The notes below the pieces were generated by a model, which saw only the letters and a program-made list of their open reading frames with translations, had not been told where the DNA came from and made no database searches. The translations under genes and the position numbers were made by a program. This document shows, in pieces, positions 1 through 6,260 of a stretch of DNA of 64,000 bases. The stretch spans positions 62,001 through 126,000 of the forward strand of contig CAZUJL010000002.1 in NCBI GenBank assembly GCA_964620045.1. Direction: 5' to 3'. Position 1 is the first letter of the stretch, and each line of letters begins with the position of its first letter. Origin of the DNA: VFKU01 sp964620045 (GTDB lineage Bacteria; Hydrogenedentota; Hydrogenedentia; Hydrogenedentales; GCA-2746185).

Positions 1-4
1 CGAA

Positions 5-48
5 CGCCCGCGCGAAGCTGTATTAGCTCCGCGCGGGCGATTTTTTTT
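5..48 (+). terminator. Rho-independent terminator for a gene left of the window
   Basis: A 10-bp GC-rich stem (5-14 with 30-39), extended by an AGCT/AGCT pairing inside the loop, is followed by eight T at 41-48. The T-run lies on the plus strand, so it should end transcription entering from the left. It abuts the stop codon of the convergent minus-strand DUF1428 gene. Confidence 0.8.
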
Positions 49-403
49 AGAACTCCACCATCGCCTTGAAACCGCCAACCGACATGCGTTTGAAGTCGAA
101 CGGCATTTTCTTTGGCGCGGTGTGCATCGCCGGGTCGGCCATGACCTTCTTGTTCACCTTGTCGCGGTGTGCGCGGGATTTGTAGATGATGAAGGAGAAG
201 AACGCGGTCTCCGTGGCTTTAAGCTTGAGCAATTTCGGAAACGTCGTCACGATGCCGGGCATATCAAGGTCGTCGCCCGCGCACTCGAAGTATTGCAGCG
301 CGCCATGCTTCGTCCACACCTTGCCGCCCAGCTGCGCCATCTTCTTGTAGGCCTTGATGTTTTTCTTCGGCACCACCATCACGAACCCGTCGACATAGCT
401 CAT
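47..403 (-). CDS. DUF1428 family protein (YbaA-like)
   Basis: A 118-residue protein that opens with the MSYVDGFVMVVP block typical of DUF1428 proteins and contains the later PFDFKRMSVGGF block of the family. The family is small and cytoplasmic, folds like the dimeric alpha-beta barrels, and has no established biochemical role. The start codon has a good ribosome site (AAGGAGA) 5-6 bases upstream. It is the last gene of the ArsR-led minus-strand cluster. In other bacteria DUF1428 genes are often found beside ArsR, SRPBCC and VOC genes, as here. The family call is firm; the function is unknown. Confidence 0.85.
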   Translation of the reverse strand: MSYVDGFVMVVPKKNIKAYKKMAQLGGKVWTKHGALQYFECAGDDLDMPGIVTTFPKLLKLKATETAFFSFIIYKSRAHRDKVNKKVMADPAMHTAPKKMPFDFKRMSVGGFKAMVEF

Positions 404-433
404 TTCATTCTCCTTGTAGTTGTATCTGCATAT

Positions 434-730
434 TTAGCCGCCCGCGATTGCGCCGATGACGAGCAACGGCTCCGTGCCGTTCACGACCGCCTCCGGCAGC
501 GGCGTAGTCACGGAATCGTGCGTGAGGTCTTGCTCGCACGCGTAGAAGCGGATGAACGGCCGCCGCTGCTTCGTCATGTGATCGCGGATCGTGCCGCGCA
601 GCATGGGGTAGCGCGCCTCGATCGCGTCGAGCACATCGGCCACCGTCGCCGGCGCGCCGAGATCCAGGGACACGTCGCCCTCGATCTTCGCCAGCGTCCG
701 CAAATGAAATGGGAGTACAACTTTAATCAT
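434..730 (-). CDS. MoaD/ThiS-like ubiquitin-fold sulfur carrier
   Basis: A 98-residue beta-grasp protein. It starts with a beta strand (MIKVVLPFHLRTLA), has the ADVLDAIEARYP helix region of MoaD/ThiS proteins, and ends exactly in Gly-Gly (VIGAIAGG). In this superfamily the terminal Gly-Gly is adenylated and loaded with sulfur by a ThiF/MoeB-type enzyme. No such E1-like enzyme and no molybdopterin or thiamine gene is in the window. It follows a BNR-propeller gene, a pairing also seen in other genomes (from memory). Its role may be sulfur transfer to something other than molybdopterin, which is inference. Confidence 0.75.
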   Translation of the reverse strand: MIKVVLPFHLRTLAKIEGDVSLDLGAPATVADVLDAIEARYPMLRGTIRDHMTKQRRPFIRFYACEQDLTHDSVTTPLPEAVVNGTEPLLVIGAIAGG

Positions 731-765
731 GCGCGCAGCCTCGGTGCGTAGCCCTGTATAGAAAA

Positions 766-780
766 CGGCCTTGCGGGCCG
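766..780 (-). terminator. Short intercistronic hairpin with T-run
   Basis: On the minus strand a 5-bp stem CGGCC/GGCCG with loop CGCAA is followed by TTTT, just downstream of the propeller gene stop. It could be a weak terminator or attenuator between the propeller gene and the MoaD-like gene. Confidence 0.35.
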
Positions 781-782
781 AA

Positions 783-1961
783 TCATTTCAGGGTCTGCAC
801 TTCGACCGACAACACCGGCGGCAGATCGCGCACGATCGGCGCCCAAGTGTCGCCCGAATCCGCCGAGCAATACACCTGCCCGCCCGTCGTGCCGAAATAA
901 ACACCGCACTTGTCGAGCGTGTCAATCGACAGCGCGCCGCGCAGCACGTTCACGTAGCAATCTTTTTCCGGCAGGCCCTTCGCCAGTTCTTCCCACTCAT
1001 TCCCGCCCTTGCGCGTGCGATACACACGCAGCTTGCCGTCCAGTGGATAGTGCTCGGAATCGCTCTTGATCGGCACCACGTACACCGTCTCCGGCTCGTG
1101 CGCATGCACGCCGATCACGAATCCGAAATCCGTCGGCAGGTTCCCGCTCACCTCGGTCCACTGGTCCCCGGCGCTGTCCGTCCGCATCACGTCCCAGTGC
1201 TTCTGCATGAACAGCGTGTCCGGCTTCGACGGATGCAGCGCGATGCGGTGTACGCAATGGCCGACCTCCGAATTCGGATTCGGAATTTGCCCGGAGTGCA
1301 GGCCCTTGTTGATCGGCTTCCACGTCGCGCCGCCGTCGTCCGTGCGGAACGCGCCCGCCGCCGAAATCGCAATGTACAGCCGCTTCGCGTTCTTCGGGTC
1401 CTGCACGATCGTATGCAGGCACATCCCGCCCGCGCCCGGCATCCAGTCCGGCCCCGTGCCGTGCCCGCGCAGGCCCGAGAGCTCGGTCCACGTCGTGCCG
1501 CCGTCCGTCGTTTTGAAGATCGCCGCGTCCTCGACGCCGGCATACGCCGTGGCCGCGTCCGTCAGCGACGGCTCGATGTGCCACACGCGCTTGAACTCCC
1601 ACGGATGCTGCGTGCCGTCGTACCACTGGTGCGTCGTCAGCGCCTTCGCCGCGGAGTCATACACAAACTTGTTGCTCTCGCCCATCGGCATGCCGTCGGG
1701 CGACATCGTCGGCGTGCCGGCCGGCGTACCCGGCTGGTGCCACGTCTTGCCGCCGTCGTCCGAGCGCTGGATCACCTGCCCAAACCACCCGCTCGACTGC
1801 GACGCATAAATCCGGTTCGGGTCCAGATGCGAGCCCTTGATATGGTAAATCTCCCACCCGGCAAAGAACGGCCCCTGCACATCCCACTTCTGCCGCGTGC
1901 CGTCCGACGTCAACACAAACGCGCCCTTGCGCGTACCCACCAGCACTCGAACTCCGCTCAT
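783..1961 (-). CDS. BNR/sialidase-like beta-propeller protein
   Basis: A 392-residue protein with repeated Asp-box/BNR motifs of the S-x-D-x-G-x-T-W type: SDDGGKTWHQ near residue 67, TTDGGTTWTE, TDDGGATWKP and ADSGDTWAP near the C-terminus. It is therefore a multi-bladed propeller of the exo-alpha-sialidase/VPS10 fold. No signal peptide is visible, so it is probably cytoplasmic, which argues against a real secreted sialidase. The start is backed by GGGAGG seven bases upstream. It sits between SRPBCC genes and a MoaD-like gene in the ArsR cluster, behind a 179-bp gap that contains a 9-nt repeat array. Enzyme activity cannot be inferred. Confidence 0.7.
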   Translation of the reverse strand: MSGVRVLVGTRKGAFVLTSDGTRQKWDVQGPFFAGWEIYHIKGSHLDPNRIYASQSSGWFGQVIQRSDDGGKTWHQPGTPAGTPTMSPDGMPMGESNKFVYDSAAKALTTHQWYDGTQHPWEFKRVWHIEPSLTDAATAYAGVEDAAIFKTTDGGTTWTELSGLRGHGTGPDWMPGAGGMCLHTIVQDPKNAKRLYIAISAAGAFRTDDGGATWKPINKGLHSGQIPNPNSEVGHCVHRIALHPSKPDTLFMQKHWDVMRTDSAGDQWTEVSGNLPTDFGFVIGVHAHEPETVYVVPIKSDSEHYPLDGKLRVYRTRKGGNEWEELAKGLPEKDCYVNVLRGALSIDTLDKCGVYFGTTGGQVYCSADSGDTWAPIVRDLPPVLSVEVQTLK

Positions 1962-1978
1962 GGCAAATACCTCCCAAT

Positions 1979-2010
1979 GTCCACTGCGTCCATTTCGTCC
2001 ACTGTGTCAC
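1979..2010. repeat. 9-nt periodic intergenic repeat, GTCCAYTKY type
   Basis: Three full units and a partial fourth, each 9 nt: GTCCACTGC, GTCCATTTC, GTCCACTGT, then GTCAC. They lie in the gap between the SRPBCC gene at 2141-2599 and the propeller gene. Two other arrays in this window (6221-6247 and 41688-41714) have the same 9-nt period but a different sequence. Confidence 0.7.
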
Positions 2011-2140
2011 TCAAGTCCGATTCGTCGGACGGTCTCTCTTCGCCGTAAACGCCGATCACGCCATCATTCACAGCACCACCGGATTTCGTCAAGGTGCAAA
2101 TAATTTCGTCTTCTTTATCTCTTTCCCGAACCCGCGCCAC

Positions 2141-2599
2141 TCACGCCGCGAGTGAATGTTCCGCATAGGCTGCGAGCCGCTCGATGCACTCGCTCCAGCC
2201 GCCAAAATGGCTGTCCCGGCCTTCCACGGACTTGAACACCGAATGCTGCAAGACGAGCTTCGTTTTCGCGCCGTGCGGCTCCAGCGTCACGGTCACCGTC
2301 GTGCCGCCGCCGTCCTGCCCGTCGAGGTCCTCGCGCTCCCATGTGAACACAATGCGCGACGGCGGCGTGATCTCGCGATACACGCCATACACGGGGTGGT
2401 TCTTGCCCTCGGGCGAACGCATCACAAAGCGATACGTGCCGCCTTCGCGGAACTCCATCCGGTGCGCGGGCACGGTGAAGTCCTTCGGGCCAAACCATTT
2501 CACAATGTGCTCGGGCTGCGTCCACGCGGCGAACACCAGCTCGCGCGGCGCGTTGATGATCCGCGTGATTTCCAGCGTGCGATCGGCTGTCTGGGTCAT
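2141..2599 (-). CDS. SRPBCC/AHSA1-domain protein
   Basis: A 152-residue single-domain protein of the Aha1-C (AHSA1) branch of the START/SRPBCC fold. Typical family blocks are ITRIINAPRELVFAAWT at the N-terminus, a WFGPKDF block, FREGGTYRFVMRSPEG, and the C-terminal SVEGRDSHFGGWSECIERL helix. Such proteins form a hydrophobic ligand pocket; few have a known ligand. The ATG overlaps the stop of the upstream SRPBCC gene (ATGA), so the two are probably translationally coupled. Member of the ArsR-led cluster. Ligand or reaction is unknown. Confidence 0.85.
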   Translation of the reverse strand: MTQTADRTLEITRIINAPRELVFAAWTQPEHIVKWFGPKDFTVPAHRMEFREGGTYRFVMRSPEGKNHPVYGVYREITPPSRIVFTWEREDLDGQDGGGTTVTVTLEPHGAKTKLVLQHSVFKSVEGRDSHFGGWSECIERLAAYAEHSLAA

Positions 2600-3039
2600 G
2601 GAGCTTTCCTTCCTTCCGCGAGCACGGCCTCAAGCCGATCGAAATTCTGCTCGTTGCCTTCAACGACGAACGTGCGCACCTTCTCGCACTCCTCCGCTGT
2701 CTCGTGAATCATGCGAAACGTCACCTTCGTTTTATCGCCGCTGTCTTCAAACGTCACCACCGCGCGGTACTGATGCGGCGGTTTATGGTCGAACACGATC
2801 CGCTCGCGCGGCACGATCTCCACGAACACACTGTGCTGCGGATAGGCCGTGCCGTCCGGCGCGCGCATCACGAATTTCCACACGCCGCCGGGGCGCAGAT
2901 CGAAGGTCTCAAACTCGTTAGCGAAGTCCTTGGGACCCCACCATTGCTTCAACTTGTTCGGGCTGGTCCACGCGTCGTACACATCGGCCGCCGGCGCATC
3001 GAACACGCGCGTGCTCACGATCTCGCGCTCGGCAGCCAC
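2596..3039 (-). CDS. SRPBCC/AHSA1-domain protein (start uncertain)
   Basis: About 147 residues with AHSA1 features: IVSTRVFDAPAADVYDAWT, KQWWGPKDFAN, FDLRPGGVWKFVMRAPDG, and a C-terminal helix VVEGNEQNFDRLEAVLAE. The frame stays open far upstream, but that part overlaps the DoxX and next SRPBCC genes in other frames and is not coding. The most likely start is GTG at 3039, 15 bases after the DoxX stop at 3054. No ATG is available there and the ribosome site is weak, so coupling to DoxX translation is likely. Ends in a 4-base overlap with the next SRPBCC gene. Confidence 0.75.
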   Translation of the reverse strand: MAAEREIVSTRVFDAPAADVYDAWTSPNKLKQWWGPKDFANEFETFDLRPGGVWKFVMRAPDGTAYPQHSVFVEIVPRERIVFDHKPPHQYRAVVTFEDSGDKTKVTFRMIHETAEECEKVRTFVVEGNEQNFDRLEAVLAEGRKAP

Positions 3040-3053
3040 GGATTCGTCCGCGA

Positions 3054-3434
3054 CTACGCCTTCTTGCGCAGCGGTATCAGTGCCCGAATCCGCGGATCGC
3101 GCAAGAACAAGCCGCCCCACACAAAGATCCCCACCAGCACCGCGATAAACCAGGTCGACTCCTCCGCGGCCACATGCGTCGCCACCGCGCCGCCGAGATA
3201 GCCCGTCACCAGAATCGCGCCCAACACCGAGGTCTGCGGAATCACGTACAGCAGCGCACAGGCCAGCTCTATGATGCCCAGCGGCAGCATTGCACTCTCG
3301 GGATAGCCGTACTCCACGAGTCCCTTCTTCGCCTCTTCGCTCCCCGACAACGACATCGCGCCGCCCATTGCCAGCATCAACGTTGTAAGTACGGTGAACA
3401 CCCAACCCACCCATGTCATCCACTTGGCTTGCAT
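3054..3434 (-). CDS. DoxX-like small membrane protein
   Basis: A 126-residue protein with four hydrophobic helices (roughly residues 5-27, 45-68, 72-92 and 96-112), the pattern of the DoxX/DoxX-like family. Typical blocks include EEAKKGLVEYGYPESAMLPLG and VLGAILVTGYLGGAVATHV. Members sit in the inner membrane; most have no proven function. The start has a strong ribosome site (GGGAGGAAAG). DoxX-like genes commonly accompany ArsR and SRPBCC genes in other bacteria, which fits this cluster. Confidence 0.8.
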   Translation of the reverse strand: MQAKWMTWVGWVFTVLTTLMLAMGGAMSLSGSEEAKKGLVEYGYPESAMLPLGIIELACALLYVIPQTSVLGAILVTGYLGGAVATHVAAEESTWFIAVLVGIFVWGGLFLRDPRIRALIPLRKKA

Positions 3435-3494
3435 GCGAACTTTCCTCCCAACCCGTCAGGTTTGTCACTAAGACCAGTGCGACCAATACGCGGT

Positions 3495-4022
3495 TCATTT
3501 TTCCGCGGCGACCTTCATCGCGGCCAAGCCCTTGTCGAAATCCGCGCCCAACATCTTGTCCATGTTCATCACCATGTGCATGGCCTTCATCATGAAATTG
3601 TTCTGGCCCGTCATCGCCCACGAAACTTCCGTTCCGCTGCCGTTCGGCGTGAAGGTGTAGTCCGTCGTATTCGTCGCCGCAAAGGGTTTCAGAAATTCGA
3701 GCGTGATGCGGATCGATCGCGCGGGCTGGCTGTCGGTGATCGTCATGCGCCCTTCGCCCACCTGGTTGTTGCCCACCCAGTGGTACGACGCACCGGGACC
3801 GGCGCTGGGGCCCGAATACTCGCGCTTGAGGTTCGGATCGCGCTGTTCCCACGGCGACCACTTCGTCCACTCGTGGAAATCGTTCACGAGCGCGAACACG
3901 CGCTCGGCCGGCGCATTAATCGTGGCCTTGCGTTCGATGCGGAAGTCCGCCGGACGCATCGCGATCACAATCACGAGCACCACAATCAGCGCGGCAATTA
4001 CACCCAGAATTGTCACCAGCAT
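3495..4022 (-). CDS. Membrane-anchored SRPBCC (polyketide cyclase-like) protein
   Basis: A 175-residue protein. Residues about 2-24 form one strongly hydrophobic helix (LVTILGVIAALIVVLVIVIA), followed by a polyketide_cyc2-type SRPBCC domain beginning FRIERKATINAPAERVFALV with a WTKWSPW block. I chose the ATG at 4022 because GAGGGAG lies seven bases upstream; a start ten codons earlier is open but lacks this. The domain would face one side of the membrane, unlike its soluble neighbours. It lies between the fused double-SRPBCC gene and DoxX. Ligand unknown. Confidence 0.8.
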   Translation of the reverse strand: MLVTILGVIAALIVVLVIVIAMRPADFRIERKATINAPAERVFALVNDFHEWTKWSPWEQRDPNLKREYSGPSAGPGASYHWVGNNQVGEGRMTITDSQPARSIRITLEFLKPFAATNTTDYTFTPNGSGTEVSWAMTGQNNFMMKAMHMVMNMDKMLGADFDKGLAAMKVAAEK

Positions 4023-4054
4023 CCGTATTCTCCCTCGATTTGCGGCGCCCACGC

Positions 4055-5026
4055 TCAGGCCTTCGCTCCCGTAAGATACGCTTCGAGCTGCTCGAATGTC
4101 CCCGCGAAGCCCTGCCGCACGTTTCCGAGGTTCTTCACGAAGGTCGCGCGCTCTTCGTCGTTCGCGTTGATCGGTGTGCCGATCAACGTCAGCTTTGTTT
4201 TACCCGCCTCTTCCGTCAGCGTGAGCATGTTGAGGATTTCCAACGGCCAGTGCGTGAAATCCCCGCCAAACGGGGCGCGCGTGAGGCCGCCCTGGGCATC
4301 GCTGAACGAGCTGACGTATACGAGGAGCTGCGGCGGAATCACGTCGCGGTACGCGAACTTGCCCCACATCTCCATCGCGCCCATCTGCATGCGGTAATGG
4401 AATATTCCACCCGGTTCCGCCGATTGATTCACCACGTCGATCGTCGATCCTTTCGGGCCCCACCACTGCGCGAGGCGATCTTTTTCCGTCCACGCCTTCC
4501 ACACAAGCTCGCGCGGCGCATTGACCAGGCGCACGATCTCCAGCACCGGCCCGGCCATGATCGCCGTGTGTTCGTCCAGGCGCTCGAGCGTCTGGCGGCC
4601 GCCTTCGACCGCGCCGTATTCTTTGACCACGTGGTCGCGCTCTTCTTTGGTCGCAAAAATTGCGCGCAGCGTCACTTTCGTCTTCGTGCCTTCTGTTTCG
4701 AACGTCACCGTCGTGTGGAATTTGGTGTCGTCAAAGTCGCCTTCACCGCTATGGTCATATACCATCCGCTCGGGCTTTTTTAGTTCGCGATAGACGATTA
4801 AATTCGGATAATCGACCCCATCCGGCCCGTGCATCGTGTACCGCCAGAGGCCACCCACGCGGAATTCGTGCGTATGCGTCGTCGTGCGAAATCCGCGCGG
4901 ACCCCACCACACCGCCAGCCGCGCCGGGTTCGTCCACGCCTCCCACACGAGTTCCCGCGGCGCGTTCACAAGCCGCGTGGTGACAATTTCGCGATCGGTG
5001 GTGTTGGATTCTGGGGAGGACGTCAT
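4055..5026 (-). CDS. Tandem double SRPBCC/AHSA1 protein
   Basis: A 323-residue protein made of two AHSA1 domains in one chain: residues about 10-155 (VNAPRELVWEAWT, WWGPRGF) and about 160-320 (VNAPRELVWKAWT, WWGPKGS). The shared NAPRELVW-AWT start shows the halves arose by duplication and fusion, while the rest has diverged, so the two pockets may differ. Usual family members are single domains of about 150 residues. It follows the VOC gene in the ArsR cluster. Function unknown. Confidence 0.85.
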   Translation of the reverse strand: MTSSPESNTTDREIVTTRLVNAPRELVWEAWTNPARLAVWWGPRGFRTTTHTHEFRVGGLWRYTMHGPDGVDYPNLIVYRELKKPERMVYDHSGEGDFDDTKFHTTVTFETEGTKTKVTLRAIFATKEERDHVVKEYGAVEGGRQTLERLDEHTAIMAGPVLEIVRLVNAPRELVWKAWTEKDRLAQWWGPKGSTIDVVNQSAEPGGIFHYRMQMGAMEMWGKFAYRDVIPPQLLVYVSSFSDAQGGLTRAPFGGDFTHWPLEILNMLTLTEEAGKTKLTLIGTPINANDEERATFVKNLGNVRQGFAGTFEQLEAYLTGAKA

Positions 5027-5054
5027 GACGGATCTCCTGGAGATTCGGGATGCG

Positions 5055-5534
5055 TTAAGCAGCGTCGTAGGCGCGCTTGAGCGTAGGAATGTCGATCTTT
5101 TTCATCTTGAGCATCGCCTGCGTCACGCGCTGCGCCTTCGCCGGATCGGGATCGCCCATCATCTCCATCAATGCGGTGGGAACCACCTGCCACGACAGGC
5201 CGAATTTGTCCTTCAGCCAGCCGCACTGGCTTTCCTGGCCGCCCTGGCAGAGTTTCGTCCAGTAGTGATCGACATCCTCCTGCGAGTCGCAGCGGATCGA
5301 GAAGGAGACGGCCTCCGTGAATTTGAACATTGGCCCGCCGTTCAGCGCCGTGAACTCCTGCCCGTCGAGTTCAAAGGAAACCGTCAACGCCGTGCCCTCG
5401 GGCACGGGAGCGCCTTTGCCGTAGCGCGTAATTTTTCCCAGCTTCGAATTCTTGAAGATGGAGAGATAAAAATTCGCCGCCTCTTCGGCCTGGGTGTCGA
5501 ACCACAGGAATGGGGTAATGCGTTTCGCGGTCAT
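5055..5534 (-). CDS. VOC superfamily (PhnB/3-dmu-9_3-mt type) protein
   Basis: A 159-residue protein with the hallmarks of the PhnB-like glyoxalase/VOC group: ITPFLWFDTQAEEAANFYLSIF at the N-terminus, an ALNGGPMFKFTEAVSFSIRC block, and GLSWQVVPTAL with the tail MMGDPDPAKAQRVTQAMLKM. The old database name (3-demethylubiquinone methyltransferase) is misleading: no SAM site is present. VOC proteins fold as paired beta-alpha-beta-beta-beta units and often bind a metal. The start has GGAGAAG upstream. It is the second gene of the cluster, directly after the ArsR gene. Confidence 0.85.
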   Translation of the reverse strand: MTAKRITPFLWFDTQAEEAANFYLSIFKNSKLGKITRYGKGAPVPEGTALTVSFELDGQEFTALNGGPMFKFTEAVSFSIRCDSQEDVDHYWTKLCQGGQESQCGWLKDKFGLSWQVVPTALMEMMGDPDPAKAQRVTQAMLKMKKIDIPTLKRAYDAA

Positions 5535-5625
5535 TGCTACTTCTCCAATGTGTTGAATATTGATTCGATCCGAAGGCGAGCCAACACGCGCTGGTCATCG
5601 CGACCTTCGTGATTTTCGACGCGCG

Positions 5626-5979
5626 TCAGGGATTCGGCTCGCCGTTCTTCTTCTGTTCCTGTTGCAGGTCGTGCAGGTAGTCGTCGAGGCGGTCGAGGCT
5701 GTCTTCCCAAAACTGGCGGTACCGCTCCAGCCAGGCATCGGCTTCCTTCATGGCATTCGCCTGAAGTTTCCGCGGACGCCACTGCGCTTCCTTGCCGCGC
5801 GCAATCAGCCCCGCTTTTTCCAAAACCTTGAGGTGCTTCGACACCGCCGGTAGCGTCATGTCGAAGGGCTGAGCAAGCTCCTTAACGGAACACTCGCCCA
5901 AGGCCAGCCGCGCAAGAATCGCCCGACGCGTCGGGTCGGCCAAGGCCGCAAAAGTCTGGCTAAGCTGGTCGACGGACAT
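5626..5979 (-). CDS. ArsR-family winged-helix transcriptional regulator
   Basis: A 117-residue winged-helix protein. Typical blocks are LADPTRRAILARLALGECSVKELA, then the recognition helix MTLPAVSKHLKVLEKAGLI and the wing RGKEAQWRPRKL. Only one cysteine is present and no CxC metal motif, so it belongs to the non-metal ArsR group that usually precedes SRPBCC genes. It is the first gene of the minus-strand cluster, directly behind the promoter and palindrome at 5982-6042, so it very likely represses its own operon. The inducing signal is unknown. Confidence 0.88.
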   Translation of the reverse strand: MSVDQLSQTFAALADPTRRAILARLALGECSVKELAQPFDMTLPAVSKHLKVLEKAGLIARGKEAQWRPRKLQANAMKEADAWLERYRQFWEDSLDRLDDYLHDLQQEQKKNGEPNP

Positions 5980-5981
5980 CC

Positions 5982-6042
5982 TAATATACCAAAAGGTTAA
6001 TTAACTAATCGGTAATATACACAACCCAAGGCGACCTGTCAA
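5982..6042 (-). promoter_or_regulatory. Sigma-70 promoter and palindromic operator of the ArsR cluster
   Basis: On the minus strand TTGACA (6042-6037), a 17-bp spacer and TATATT (6019-6014) form a near-consensus promoter. The perfect 10-bp palindrome GTTAATTAAC (5996-6005) lies around the predicted transcription start. It is flanked by an imperfect inverted pair, TAATATACC (5982-5990) and GGTAATATA (6011-6019), which covers the -10 box. The AT-rich patch stands out in the GC-rich window and fits an ArsR autoregulation site. Confidence 0.7.
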
Positions 6043-6132
6043 GACCTCGCTTCGCTTAAATTCGCCCCAAAAATCGCCGCAACCCATTGTTTCCCGAAGC
6101 CGACCCTTGTTTGGCAACTGGTCTTAATGTGG

Positions 6133-6151
6133 AAGCGGCGTCTCGCCGCTT
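6133..6151. terminator. Perfect 8-bp hairpin downstream of mfd
   Basis: AAGCGGCG (6133-6140), loop TCT, and CGCCGCTT (6144-6151) form a tight hairpin between the mfd stop and the ArsR promoter. There is no T-run, so it may be a Rho-independent-like pause, an mRNA 3' stabiliser, or a short REP-like element rather than a true terminator. Confidence 0.4.
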
Positions 6152-6220
6152 GAGGCCAACCGCGCGCCCAAGACTGCAACAAGCTGCCCAGGTAATAGAG
6201 GCTGTCGGCAGGCGAGTACA

Positions 6221-6247
6221 CTCTGCGCCCTCCGTGTCTCCGCGTGA
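6221..6247. repeat. 9-nt periodic intergenic repeat, CTCYGYGYC type
   Basis: Three units with 9-nt spacing, CTCTGCGCC, CTCCGTGTC and CTCCGCGTG (the third shares its first C with the second), end 14 bases from the mfd stop codon. This is one of three arrays in the window with the same period but unrelated unit sequences. Confidence 0.65.
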
Positions 6248-6260
6248 GTCGGGGTTGCTC

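Noticed and set aside
3040..3870. N-terminal extension of the SRPBCC gene ending at 2596
   Set aside because: The open frame continues to 3870 but overlaps the DoxX and membrane-anchored SRPBCC genes in other frames and lacks SRPBCC similarity.
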